This document shows, piece after piece, positions 1 through 7,284 of a DNA stretch of 18,686 nucleotides (within the stretch, counting starts at the first letter, position 1; each line of letters starts with the position of its first letter). The position numbers and the translations under genes are program-made. This DNA is from Planctomycetaceae bacterium (GTDB lineage: Bacteria; Planctomycetota; Planctomycetia; Pirellulales; Thermoguttaceae). The stretch covers positions 1 through 18,686 of the forward strand of contig WRCR01000022.1 in NCBI GenBank assembly GCA_009783865.1. Reading direction: 5' to 3'. A model generated the notes under the pieces. It was not told the origin of the DNA. It was given only the letters and a program-made list of their open reading frames with translations, and did no database searches.

Positions 1-272
1 AAAATTGCAATACGGCTGCTTTTCTTGCCGGCGGAAAGTATGTCAAACATGTTCACCTCGGCTGCGGAAACAAACGGGTTCTGCCGGGACAGGCACCCGA
101 ACATAAACGTGAAGAATTCGTTGACGGCTTTCGCGGTTTGAAAATGATTGGATACACTGGTTTTATGTGTTTTGAATGTTCCTGTCTCGGCGGCAACGCC
201 GGAGCAGTTGATGAAGTACCGGCAACGCTCGACTATTTGCGCGCCTGCTGGGAGGACGCTAAACTTTCCTGA
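1..272 (+). CDS. Sugar phosphate isomerase/epimerase, C-terminal part (5' end outside window)
   Basis: An open frame enters from the left edge (codons start at position 3) and stops at TGA 270-272, giving about 89 residues. The segment reads HVHLGCGNKRVLPGQ, then EEFVDGFRGLKMIGYTGFMCFECSC, shown here in part only. This matches the end of xylose-isomerase-like TIM-barrel proteins (AP-endonuclease 2 superfamily): a His-containing strand, an N-x-R/K...PGQ turn, a helix ending in IGYTG, and a strand with a Glu that is usually a metal ligand. Such enzymes isomerise or epimerise sugars or sugar phosphates in the cytoplasm, but the substrate cannot be told from this fragment. The next gene starts 7 bp downstream on the same strand and is also isomerase-like, so the two probably form a carbohydrate-catabolism operon with coupled translation. 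Confidence 0.8.
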   Translation, partial: NCNTAAFLAGGKYVKHVHLGCGNKRVLPGQAPEHKREEFVDGFRGLKMIGYTGFMCFECSCLGGNAGAVDEVPATLDYLRACWEDAKLS

Positions 273-279
273 CAATAAT

Positions 280-1677
280 ATGCTCGACTATAAACTGAAA
301 ATAGGTCTCGTTCCTGAACGCCGTTATTTGCCAGGTCCGAAACGGACGGGAATGTTCAATTCCGACTATGCCGATGCCAACAAGGAAAAGACATTTCGAT
401 TTTTGCGGGAACATTTCGCCGATGCGCAGACCGAATTCGTTGACCTCGATTGGTTAAACGAAGAAGGAATGCTCATCGAAACGAAGGATTGCAGTCGGGT
501 TGCCGAGTACTTGAAAGAGCAAAAGGTTGACGCAATTTTTGTTATCAACTGCAATTTCGGCAACGAAGAAGCGGCGGGGAAGATTGCGCAGATGATGAAT
601 CTGCCAACGCTGCTTTGGGGACCGCGAGACCGAATTATTGAAGCGGACGGCACCAGATATACCGATACGCAATGCGGACTGTTTTCGATTAGCAAACAAC
701 TGCGGCGGTACAATATCCCATTTTCGTACATTGAGAATTGCGATGTCGAAGAAGAAATGTTTCGCAGCGGTTTCGAGCGGTTCTTGTCCGTATGTTCGAT
801 GATTAAAAACTTTCGCCGCCTGCGTATTTTGCAAGTCGGAACGCGTCCCAAACCGTTCAAATGCGTTATGGTGAACGAATTGGAACTGACGGAACGCTTC
901 GGAATCGACATCGTTCCCGTCAATCTTGCGGAGGCAACGCAACGGCTAAATAAATATCTGAACGAAAAACCGGATGCTGTTGAACAGTATCTGGATACTA
1001 TCCGCAAGTATTACGACCCGGTCGGTATTGATGAGGAGACGCAACGCCGGATGGCGGCTTTTATCGGCTTTTATCGGGACATCGTTGAGGAATATCAAGC
1101 CGATGTCATTGCAACGGAATGTTGGACGGCAATGATTAACGCCGTTGGAGCGTTGCCTTGCGCGGCAATGAGCGTGCTGGGCGATATGGGTATCATCACG
1201 ATTTGTGAGACGGACATCTTCGGCGCAATAACATCGGCACTGCTTTCCTGTGCTGCACGGGGAAAGAAGCCGCCGTTTTTCGGCGAGTTCACTGTTCGTC
1301 ATCCGCAGCGGGACGATGCCGAACTTCTTTGGCACTGCGGTGTATTTCCGGTTTCTCTTCGGCAAAATGATTCGAGAAGGGAATTGAAAATTCACAAGCC
1401 GGATTTTTGTGCGAAAGACGGACGATATACTATTGCCCGATTTCAAGGAGACTGCGGCAAGTATTATCTTCTCGGCGGAACTTTTGAAACAACCGATGGT
1501 CCCGAAACGGTCGGAACTTACCTTTGGGCAAAGTTTAACGACCTGCCGAAACTTGAACGAAAACTCATCGAAGGACCTTACATCCACCATGTGAGCGAAA
1601 TAGAAGGCGATTACGCCGCCGAGTTGCGTGAATTGACAAAGTATGTTCCCGAATTGATTTTTGACCCTCTTGAATAA
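280..1677 (+). CDS. L-fucose/L-arabinose isomerase family protein
   Basis: This 465-residue protein resembles the L-fucose isomerase-like fold, which interconverts aldoses and ketoses using a divalent metal. I chose ATG 280 because the family-like sequence begins there (MLDYKLKIGLVPERR). Further upstream in this frame the reading overlaps the preceding gene in another frame and makes no sense. N-terminal alpha/beta domains (about 1-170) include FVDLDWLNEEG and VDAIFVINCNFGNEE. The C-terminal half holds candidate metal ligands: E280 in ATECW, D312 in CETDIFGA, H352 in LLWHCG, and a late HH pair (436-437) before the EGDYAAEL segment. The ligand assignment is by analogy with FucI and AraA and is not certain. 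No strong Shine-Dalgarno sequence lies at the usual spacing, so coupling to the upstream stop at 272 is likely. The true substrate is unknown. Confidence 0.85.
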   Translation: MLDYKLKIGLVPERRYLPGPKRTGMFNSDYADANKEKTFRFLREHFADAQTEFVDLDWLNEEGMLIETKDCSRVAEYLKEQKVDAIFVINCNFGNEEAAGKIAQMMNLPTLLWGPRDRIIEADGTRYTDTQCGLFSISKQLRRYNIPFSYIENCDVEEEMFRSGFERFLSVCSMIKNFRRLRILQVGTRPKPFKCVMVNELELTERFGIDIVPVNLAEATQRLNKYLNEKPDAVEQYLDTIRKYYDPVGIDEETQRRMAAFIGFYRDIVEEYQADVIATECWTAMINAVGALPCAAMSVLGDMGIITICETDIFGAITSALLSCAARGKKPPFFGEFTVRHPQRDDAELLWHCGVFPVSLRQNDSRRELKIHKPDFCAKDGRYTIARFQGDCGKYYLLGGTFETTDGPETVGTYLWAKFNDLPKLERKLIEGPYIHHVSEIEGDYAAELRELTKYVPELIFDPLE

Positions 1678-1683
1678 TGTTTA

Positions 1684-1721
1684 GCGGACGGTTCAGCGAA
1701 CCGCCGCGGGTTAAATTTTTT
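1684..1721 (+). terminator. Rho-independent terminator after the isomerase gene
   Basis: Seven bases after the isomerase stop codon the strand can fold as GCGG-(A)-CGGTTC, loop AGC, GAACCG-CCGC, a ten-pair stem with one bulged A. A run of six T follows at 1716-1721. The T-run starts eight bases after the stem, which is farther than ideal, so termination may be moderate. It separates the + strand sugar operon from the convergent glgB gene. Confidence 0.6.
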
Positions 1722-1745
1722 CACGGGTGTTGCAATTCACGAGAG

Positions 1746-1758
1746 CCGCCGTCGGCGG
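1746..1758 (-). terminator. GC-rich hairpin just after glgB (possible terminator)
   Basis: Directly beyond the glgB stop codon the minus strand contains a five-pair hairpin (CCGCC, loop of three, GGCGG). It has no T-tract, so intrinsic termination is doubtful. It may instead protect the 3' end of the transcript or work together with the convergent terminator at 1684-1721. Confidence 0.3.
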
Positions 1759-1761
1759 ACT

Positions 1762-3795
1762 TTACAACCGCGGTTTCAGCACACTCACTCCCATCGGCGG
1801 GAAAAATGCGTCTATCGAAGCCGGTCTGCCGTGCGAACACTCGTCCGTTGCCATAATGCCGGGACCATTACCGGTGTCGCTGCCGCCGTAATACTTGGAA
1901 TCACTGCTGAATATCTCTTCGTAATAACACTTCATCGGAACACCCATTTTGATTTGACGCGGCACCGGCGTAAAATTGCATAACACGACAAGGAAGTCAG
2001 GCCATTCTCTCGCCTTGCGGATATACGCAAATGTACTCGCTTCCCAGTTATTACAATCAATCCATTCAAAGCCGTTGCCGTCAAAGTCCAATTCGTGCAT
2101 CGCCGGTTCATTGACGTACATTTTATTCAAGTCAGCAATGCAGTTCTTCAAACCCTGATGCGGTTCCCATTGAAGCAAATGCCACTGCAAACTTTCGTCA
2201 AAGTTCCATTCGTTCCATTGTCCGAATTCGCTGCCCATGAAGAGCAGTTTCTTGCCGGGATGCGTCCACATCAAACTGTAAAGCAAGCGCGCATTGGCAA
2301 ATTTCTGCCAAAGGTCGCCGGGCATCTGGTCGAGTACAGAACCCTTGCCGTGAACTACCTCATCGTGAGAAATCGGCAATATGAAATTCTCGTGAAACGC
2401 ATAAATCAAACTGAAAGTCAACTCATCATGATGAAACTTGCGGTGTATCGGGTCGTGCCGCATATAACGCAGCGTGTCGTTCATCCAGCCCATGTTCCAC
2501 TTCATCGAGAAGCCCAAGCCGCCGCAATATACCGGGCGCGAAACTCCAGCCCAAGCGGTGGACTCTTCGGCAATCGTCAGTACATTCGGAAATTGCAGCG
2601 CAACCTGTTCGTTCATTTGTTTCAGGAAGTCAATCGCTTTCAGGTTTTCACGACCTCCGAATTCATTCGGTATCCAATCGCCTGCTTTGCGGCTGTAATC
2701 GAGATAAAGCATTGACGCAACGGCATCGACCCGCAGTCCGTCAATATGATATTTGTCAAGCCAGAATATCGCATTGGAAATCAGGAAGTTTTTAACTTCA
2801 TTGCGTCCGTAATTGAAAATCAGCGTTCCCCAATCGCGGTGTTCACCCTGTTTTGGGTCGGAATGTTCGTAAAGAGCGGTGCCGTCAAATTGACGCAGTC
2901 CGTGTCCGTCACGGGGAAAATGCGCCGGTACCCAATCAACAATAACACCGATGCCGTTCTGATGACACAAGTCAACGAGATACATGAAGTCCTCCGGTCC
3001 TCCGTATCGGCTTGTAATCGAGAAATAACCGATGATTTGATAACCCCAACTTGCGGAAAGCGGGTGTTCCGCCACCGGCAGCAATTCGATGTGGGTATAT
3101 CCCATTTCTTTTACATATTCGACTAGCATTTCGGCAAGGTCGCGGTAAGTCAGCCAGCGGTACGGATTATCGCCGGGTCTGCGCCAACTGCCGAGATGCA
3201 CTTCGTAAATTGACAGCGGCTTGTTAAGCCAAGCATTGTTGTCTTCTTTGCGTTTTTTCATCCATTCGGCATCATTCCATTGATACCGCTCCAGATTGAC
3301 AACTTTGGAAGCAGTGCAGGGCGGCATCTCCGCATAAAAACCGACGGGGTCTGCTCTTTCGCCGACAAAGTCCCCGTTCCGCACAAGATATTTGTAGGCA
3401 GCCCATTCTTTTACGTCAGGAATGAATGTTTCCCAGATGCCGGACGGAATATGTTTGTGCATCGGATTTGCGTTGCCATTCCACTGATTGAAATCGCCGA
3501 CAACGGAGACACCGGTTGCATTGGGAGCCCAAACGGCAAAGTTGACACCTTCAACTGTTTTTCCCGATTCGTTAATAGTGCGAAAGTGCGCACCGAGTTT
3601 TTCATAACTTCTCCAGTGGTTGCCTTCGCCGAGAAGATATAAGTCATAATCGGTTAAGAAGTTAGGATACTGCGGCGTATTGCAATTATATGGTCGACTG
3701 CATTCCGGTTTTTGTTCCGGTTCTGGTTCTTGCAGCGGTTCAACCGAAACGGCAGCATCAGGATTTACGGTTTCGGACGGCAATTTATCGGTCAT
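1762..3795 (-). CDS. glgB: 1,4-alpha-glucan branching enzyme GlgB
   Basis: GlgB cuts alpha-1,4-glucan chains and rejoins the piece through an alpha-1,6 bond to make branched glycogen. The 677-residue protein has a short N-terminal stretch, a CBM48 domain (about 45-150, with VNFAVWAPNA and VVGDFNQWNG), a GH13 catalytic barrel and an all-beta C-terminal domain. The GH13 signatures are all present: DWVPAHF, GLRVDAV (nucleophile D357), AEES (acid/base E410) and SHDEVV (D478). The spacings D357-E410 (53) and E410-D478 (68) equal those of E. coli D405, E458 and D526. The extra N-terminal module of the E. coli enzyme is absent. I chose ATG 3795 because it has a good Shine-Dalgarno (GAGGGA); an in-frame TTG lies 12 bases further upstream. 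No glgA or glgC is nearby, and a separate promoter precedes the gene. Confidence 0.97.
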   Translation of the reverse strand: MTDKLPSETVNPDAAVSVEPLQEPEPEQKPECSRPYNCNTPQYPNFLTDYDLYLLGEGNHWRSYEKLGAHFRTINESGKTVEGVNFAVWAPNATGVSVVGDFNQWNGNANPMHKHIPSGIWETFIPDVKEWAAYKYLVRNGDFVGERADPVGFYAEMPPCTASKVVNLERYQWNDAEWMKKRKEDNNAWLNKPLSIYEVHLGSWRRPGDNPYRWLTYRDLAEMLVEYVKEMGYTHIELLPVAEHPLSASWGYQIIGYFSITSRYGGPEDFMYLVDLCHQNGIGVIVDWVPAHFPRDGHGLRQFDGTALYEHSDPKQGEHRDWGTLIFNYGRNEVKNFLISNAIFWLDKYHIDGLRVDAVASMLYLDYSRKAGDWIPNEFGGRENLKAIDFLKQMNEQVALQFPNVLTIAEESTAWAGVSRPVYCGGLGFSMKWNMGWMNDTLRYMRHDPIHRKFHHDELTFSLIYAFHENFILPISHDEVVHGKGSVLDQMPGDLWQKFANARLLYSLMWTHPGKKLLFMGSEFGQWNEWNFDESLQWHLLQWEPHQGLKNCIADLNKMYVNEPAMHELDFDGNGFEWIDCNNWEASTFAYIRKAREWPDFLVVLCNFTPVPRQIKMGVPMKCYYEEIFSSDSKYYGGSDTGNGPGIMATDECSHGRPASIDAFFPPMGVSVLKPRL

Positions 3796-3854
3796 AATTT
3801 CCCTCAATCATTCTATTTTGAGCGGCGGGTGTAAACCCCAATTAACTTTGCAAA

Positions 3855-3863
3855 ATTATAACA
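3855..3863 (-). promoter_or_regulatory. Candidate extended -10 promoter of glgB
   Basis: Read on the minus strand this is TGTTATAAT, a perfect TATAAT preceded by the TGn extension, about 60 bases upstream of the glgB ATG. The -35 region is only T-rich, which fits an extended -10 type promoter. It lies between maf and glgB, so glgB can be transcribed apart from the fliG-maf unit. Confidence 0.5.
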
Positions 3864-3894
3864 CAAAGAACGGAATAAAAAACCGACTGCATTT

Positions 3895-3922
3895 GAGTTG
3901 CGAGTAGTGAGTTGTGAGTTGC
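3895..3922 (+). repeat. Four tandem copies of a GAGTTGY heptamer
   Basis: Four consecutive 7-base units read GAGTTGC, GAGTAGT, GAGTTGT and GAGTTGC. They lie in the gap between maf and glgB, upstream of the candidate glgB -10. The function is unknown; it could be a slippage-prone microsatellite or a set of protein-binding half sites. Confidence 0.6.
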
Positions 3923-3980
3923 GGGGATACAAGAACGGCGGGGCTGTCCCATCGGTATTTAACCCGCAGGTTCCGCTATG

Positions 3981-4574
3981 TTACACTTGCGGCTCTTGAT
4001 GTAATTTTGTAAGCACCGTCATCAGCAATTCCATCGGCAAGCCGACTACATTGCTTTCGCTTCCGCTGATGATTGCCAGCCAACTGTTTCCGTCTTGATA
4101 GCCGAATGCGCCCGCTTTTCCCTGCCAGTTGCCGCCGTCCAGATATTCCGTTAGTTGCGCATCGCTGATGTTTTGCATAACGAGAACTGTTTCGTCTTTT
4201 TCGATTATCGTTTGTGTTTTGCCGTCTTTGATGTCCATCACACAAAGTCCGCTTAAGACGCTGTGTTTTTGTCCCAGCAATGTTTTCAGCATACGCTCCG
4301 CATCTTGTCTGTCGGCAGGTTTGCCGAGAATCTCATCGCCGCAAAGTACAAGTGTATCGCAGGCAATTACGGTACAATTTTTTGACAGGTTAATTTTTTC
4401 AATGACGTTTTCCGCTTTTTGACGTGCCAGACGGCAAACGTATTCCGCTGATGTTTCTCCGGTTCTGCGTTCATCTTCCGAGCCGGCATCGGGAACGATG
4501 ATTTCAAACGTAAAACCGGCTTCTTCGAGTAATTGTTTGCGCCGCTGCGATTGACTTGCAAGATATAATAACAT
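3981..4574 (-). CDS. maf: Maf family nucleoside triphosphate pyrophosphatase
   Basis: Maf proteins hydrolyse dTTP, UTP and modified nucleotides to monophosphates; they act in housecleaning and have been linked to division arrest. The 197-residue protein has the family length and motifs: LASQSQRR near the N terminus (residues 5-12), the catalytic-region Asp in ACDTLV (D73), GKPADRQDAERML starting at residue 84, GKAGAFGYQ, and GSESNVVGLPMELL near the C terminus. The start at ATG 4574 places the SQSxRR motif at its usual distance. The gene begins only 10 nt after the fliG stop codon, so it is almost certainly co-transcribed with fliG. The choice between dTTP/UTP and m7GTP specificity was not resolved. 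Confidence 0.95.
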   Translation of the reverse strand: MLLYLASQSQRRKQLLEEAGFTFEIIVPDAGSEDERRTGETSAEYVCRLARQKAENVIEKINLSKNCTVIACDTLVLCGDEILGKPADRQDAERMLKTLLGQKHSVLSGLCVMDIKDGKTQTIIEKDETVLVMQNISDAQLTEYLDGGNWQGKAGAFGYQDGNSWLAIISGSESNVVGLPMELLMTVLTKLHQEPQV

Positions 4575-4584
4575 GTTTCAAACG

Positions 4585-5586
4585 CTATTGAATAAACCGT
4601 TCTTCGCCGCCTTTGCCGGAATGAATCGTGATGTCGCCCGTGTCTTCCAATTTGCGGATAACATCCACGATGTCCTGCTGCGTCTTTTCAACATCGGAAG
4701 ACCGCTGCGGTCCGAGAAACTCCATTTCTTCCCGCAGCATCTTCGAAGCCCGCTTCGACATATTGCGGAATATCTTGTCCTTGAGTTCTTCGCTCGCTCC
4801 TTTGAGAGCCAATGCCCACTGTGTACTGTCCACGTTCTTGAAAATAACCTGAATATCCGGGTCGGCAAGTTTGAGAATATCTTCAAACACAAACATCAAG
4901 CGGCGTATATCTTCGACAAGTTCGGGAGAGTCCTGCGAAAGGTTTTCCATTATGTTTCGACTGGTTGCTCTGTCAATGACGTTGAGTATTTCCGCGACAC
5001 TTGAAACACCGCCGGCACTTTCGAGTTTCTGACTCATCATGCCCGACATCAAACTCTCAAGTCCCTTTTCCACTTCCTTGATGATTTCGGGACTCGTCTG
5101 CTGCATTGTCGCAATGCGCCGTATCACCGCAAGTTGCCGCTCCGGCGGCAAACTATTGACAATATCCGCTCCCTGACTTGGACGCAAATGTGAAACAATC
5201 AAGGCAATCGTCTGCGGATGTTCATCGGCAATAAATGTCAAAAGGTTTTCGCTGTCAACGTTCTGAAGAAACCCGAATGGAATCGCTTCTAATGAATTTC
5301 GGACTCCGTCAATAACCGCTAGTCCGTCTGCGCCGAGAGCCGCTTCTGCTAACTCGGAAGCAATTCCGAAACCGCCGACGCTGCCGACTAATTTTGCGGG
5401 ATTTGCCCTCGAAAATTCCCTGATAACGTTTTCTTGTTCTTCCGGCGTGACAATCCCGATTTGCGCAATCTCGGTCATCACCGCTTCCACTTGTTTCGGT
5501 GAAAGCCGCGAAAGAATTTCCTTCGCCTGTTCCTTCGGAACACTGATAAGAAACACGGCGGCTTTTCGGACGTTGCTCTGTGCCAT
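4585..5586 (-). CDS. fliG: Flagellar motor switch protein FliG
   Basis: FliG is the rotor protein of the flagellar C-ring that meets the MotA stator and sets torque and rotation direction. The 333-residue protein has the family length. The N-terminal domain (KAAVFLISVPKEQAKEILSRL), the middle-domain EHPQ motif (residues 122-125, ADEHPQTIALIVSHL), the FEDILKLADPDIQ segment and the torque-helix region (NMSKRASKMLREEMEFLGP) are in order. The acidic pair E286/E287 stands where E. coli has D288/D289. I chose ATG 5586 (MAQSNVRK). The frame stays open upstream to about 5778, but that stretch overlaps the preceding gene and is not FliG-like. No clear Shine-Dalgarno is seen. The upstream gene ends 22 nt before, and maf follows after 10 nt. 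No other flagellar gene is in the window. Confidence 0.96.
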   Translation of the reverse strand: MAQSNVRKAAVFLISVPKEQAKEILSRLSPKQVEAVMTEIAQIGIVTPEEQENVIREFSRANPAKLVGSVGGFGIASELAEAALGADGLAVIDGVRNSLEAIPFGFLQNVDSENLLTFIADEHPQTIALIVSHLRPSQGADIVNSLPPERQLAVIRRIATMQQTSPEIIKEVEKGLESLMSGMMSQKLESAGGVSSVAEILNVIDRATSRNIMENLSQDSPELVEDIRRLMFVFEDILKLADPDIQVIFKNVDSTQWALALKGASEELKDKIFRNMSKRASKMLREEMEFLGPQRSSDVEKTQQDIVDVIRKLEDTGDITIHSGKGGEERFIQ

Positions 5587-5608
5587 TACATAGCCATTAC
5601 ATCTTGTG

Positions 5609-6397
5609 TCATTGCAATTTATGCAATACCCGATTAACACCGGCATTGCATAAAGCGGTTTTTTCGTTAATTCTCGGAGAATTGATATAACCCGTAATAT
5701 CGGAATCGGCAAAATGCCCCCTGATTCTTTGAAATGATTCCAAAATTTGTAAAAATGGGGAATCATCGGCATCCGCAACGATTTTTCCGCCGAAATCGGC
5801 AGGCAATTCGTTCAAATCGGACAAAATAGTGAAATCCTGCCGGCGGTAAAGGTCACCGAGGAAATCATTCATAGCAGAATCATTGCCGAGCGGTCCAAAC
5901 CGGTTCACGATGCAGCACAATTTCACAGTTCCGCCGGTTGTGTTCCGGTTTGTTCGTTTTTTGTTCAGATACTGGATAATTTCTTCGTCCGAAACGGGCT
6001 GGGGAAGCGAAAATAATGATTTCCCGCTAGTTAAAAAAGACGAGACCTCTGCGGCAAGTTGTGCGTCCGCTTGAAAAGTATAAAACCGGAACACGCCGGG
6101 CAGCGGCGGTGCGGTGCGGACTGCGCCTTCGCAGCAGCAGCCGGCGATGAGCAAAATCGGAGAAAACTGATAATTCTTTTTCAAGAAGACGATGTCGGAA
6201 ATGGAAAATTGCGCCGGATACGATTGAAACAGAACGAAAAAGTCGGCAGATGCTTCGGCAAACCGCGTTTCATGGCTTATTTCCTGCTGTTGCAAAATAC
6301 GGGAATCCGTTTTCGCAAGGCCAGCGGTGAGCAGGGAAATTACCTGCGCAAACTCAGAAAAGTCAGTATTACCGACGAAAAATACAATTTTGGACAT
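5609..6397 (-). CDS. Receiver-like protein of unknown function, upstream of fliG
   Basis: This 262-residue protein starts at ATG 6397 (MSKIVFFVGNTDFSEFAQ). I cannot assign a function. The middle part (about 50-120) reads FFVLFQSYPAQFSISD, then AGCCCEGAVRTAPPLPGVFRFY. That pattern resembles, from memory, a planctomycete-conserved family with a GxWCEGExRTGxPxPGVxRxYWHQ motif; here the Trp and the His are replaced. The C-terminal part (about 195-262) has IVADADDSPFLQ and ends NAGVNRVLHKL, like a receiver domain with its late Gly and Lys. It may thus be a double receiver-like fold lacking clear phospho-acceptor geometry. No signal peptide or membrane segment is evident. It is first in a likely operon with fliG and maf, so a link to motility is possible but unproven. 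Confidence 0.75.
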   Translation of the reverse strand: MSKIVFFVGNTDFSEFAQVISLLTAGLAKTDSRILQQQEISHETRFAEASADFFVLFQSYPAQFSISDIVFLKKNYQFSPILLIAGCCCEGAVRTAPPLPGVFRFYTFQADAQLAAEVSSFLTSGKSLFSLPQPVSDEEIIQYLNKKRTNRNTTGGTVKLCCIVNRFGPLGNDSAMNDFLGDLYRRQDFTILSDLNELPADFGGKIVADADDSPFLQILESFQRIRGHFADSDITGYINSPRINEKTALCNAGVNRVLHKLQ

Positions 6398-6741
6398 ATT
6401 GTACAAGATATTACTTGACTTTTTGAAAAATGCAAGGACAACGCCTGTGAATTGGTTTTTTACGGAATCGTTCAGGCGGTACTTTTTCCCTGTTAAGCGG
6501 GAAAAAACCGGCTACTATTACTGTACTGCTCATTTTCACAAGGATTTTCAAGGAGTTTTCAAATGCAAAACACAGTGGTGATGTTTTTCTGGCAATCGTT
6601 TTAATTCTATCGAAATCTTTTATATTAGGCAATTTGAGGGGGGAGGTAAAAAATCGGTGTTTGGGGGTGCGATGGGCAGCATAGACGGCGGCGAAAGTAC
6701 AACGCTGTAGTTTAACCGCAGTTTAGCAGTTTAGCCGCCGG
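6398..6741. other. 344-bp intergenic region with hairpin, tiny ORF and G-run
   Basis: No convincing gene. A small inverted repeat (TTTTTCCC and GGGAAAAA, about 6483-6497) lies upstream of the fliG operon. On the + strand an AAGGAG at 6550-6555 precedes ATG 6563, which opens a 13-codon ORF ending at TAA 6602-6604. A GAGGGGGG run follows at 6636-6643. The same order (ribosome binding site, short frame, ATTTGAGGGGGG) occurs at 16483-16535 in front of the DUF1559 fragment, so this may be a decayed relative of that leader. Weak -10-like hexamers sit close to the start of the 6397 gene, but no promoter is convincing. Confidence 0.4.
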
Positions 6742-6757
6742 CTATAAGTCGGCGGTT
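6733..6757 (-). terminator. Hairpin spanning the stop codon of the small hypothetical gene
   Basis: AGCCGCCG (6733-6740) pairs with CGGCGGTT (6750-6757) around a nine-base loop, with one G-T wobble. The stem covers the last codons and the stop of the 6742-7032 gene. No T-run follows on either strand, so it may be an imperfect terminator or one of the GC-rich palindromes seen elsewhere in the window. Confidence 0.35.
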
Positions 6758-7032
6758 ATCTTATTACCGACCGATATTCGTGTCTGCCGATAGCGTTTGC
6801 CGTCAGCACCGTAAAAGAACACGTAATTGTTATCGCTTTCCCAGATTGCAGTGAACTTCACTGACCGGGGACCGTTTAGACAGAACATCATTCCGCATGA
6901 AACGTTCTTACCGCGTTTGATGAGCGTTTCCGTTGTCGAAAAACTACTGTACAGAAGATGATGATCGCTGCAAAGCGTCCGATATATGAATTGTTTTAGG
7001 GCAGCGTAAGAATTTATTTCTTCCGGCGGCAT
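6742..7032 (-). CDS. Small conserved-looking hypothetical protein (96 aa)
   Basis: I do not recognise the family. The 96-residue protein runs from ATG 7032 to TAG 6742. It has an N-terminal helical part (INSYAALKQFIYRTLC), a Cys-containing strand pair (GKNVSCGMMFCLNGPRSVKFTAIW) and a final beta-like part (NNYVFFYGADGKRYRQTRI). The alternation of aromatic and charged residues looks like a genuine small beta-rich soluble protein, not a shadow frame. No signal peptide or membrane helix is seen. No strong Shine-Dalgarno precedes the start. It stands alone between structured intergenic regions, about 250 bp downstream of rpoC on the same strand, and might receive read-through from rpoBC. Confidence 0.6.
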   Translation of the reverse strand: MPPEEINSYAALKQFIYRTLCSDHHLLYSSFSTTETLIKRGKNVSCGMMFCLNGPRSVKFTAIWESDNNYVFFYGADGKRYRQTRISVGNKITADL

Positions 7033-7224
7033 TTATTTTTGGCTCTGATTTTGAATTCGGCATTGAAAGGGGATATCAACCCCCTGTCTGACAAATCGTC
7101 ATTATGCTGCCGCCGATTTTCGTCTGATGAGAATTATGCGGAATATACCAGTTATAGCGGTTGTGTGCAAAAGTTTTGCGGAATTTATCATTAAGTCCCG
7201 AAGAGACGCGACACTTCATTAACC

Positions 7225-7253
7225 GGCGGCTTCATAATTGTTATGGAACCGCC
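7225..7253 (-). terminator. Long hairpin downstream of rpoC
   Basis: GGCGG-C-TTCATAA (7225-7237) and TTATGGA-A-CCGCC (7241-7253) form a 13-position stem with one mismatch and one wobble around a three-base loop. It lies about 30 bases beyond the rpoC stop codon on the minus strand. It lacks a following T-run, so it is either a Rho-aided terminator or a 3'-end stabilising structure. I see nothing else clear in 7033-7284 apart from a short GGGG...CCCC pair near 7060-7074. Confidence 0.4.
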
Positions 7254-7284
7254 TGCCGCGAATTACAAAAATTGATTTGATTAT

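Noticed and set aside
148..279. N-terminal extension of the isomerase gene to a TTG at 148
   Set aside because: This stretch is coding in another frame for the end of the preceding isomerase/epimerase gene, and the extra residues do not resemble the family.
366..1590. Long minus-strand frames opposite the isomerase gene
   Set aside because: They are antisense to a clearly conserved protein, have unnatural composition and no start signals.
5587..5778. 64-residue N-terminal extension of FliG
   Set aside because: It overlaps the end of the upstream gene, has no FliG similarity, and the family begins at about MAQSNVRKAAVFL.
6411..6632. 73-codon minus-strand frame upstream of the receiver-like gene
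   Set aside because: No ribosome binding site or recognisable pattern, and it crosses the hairpin and the short plus-strand frame.
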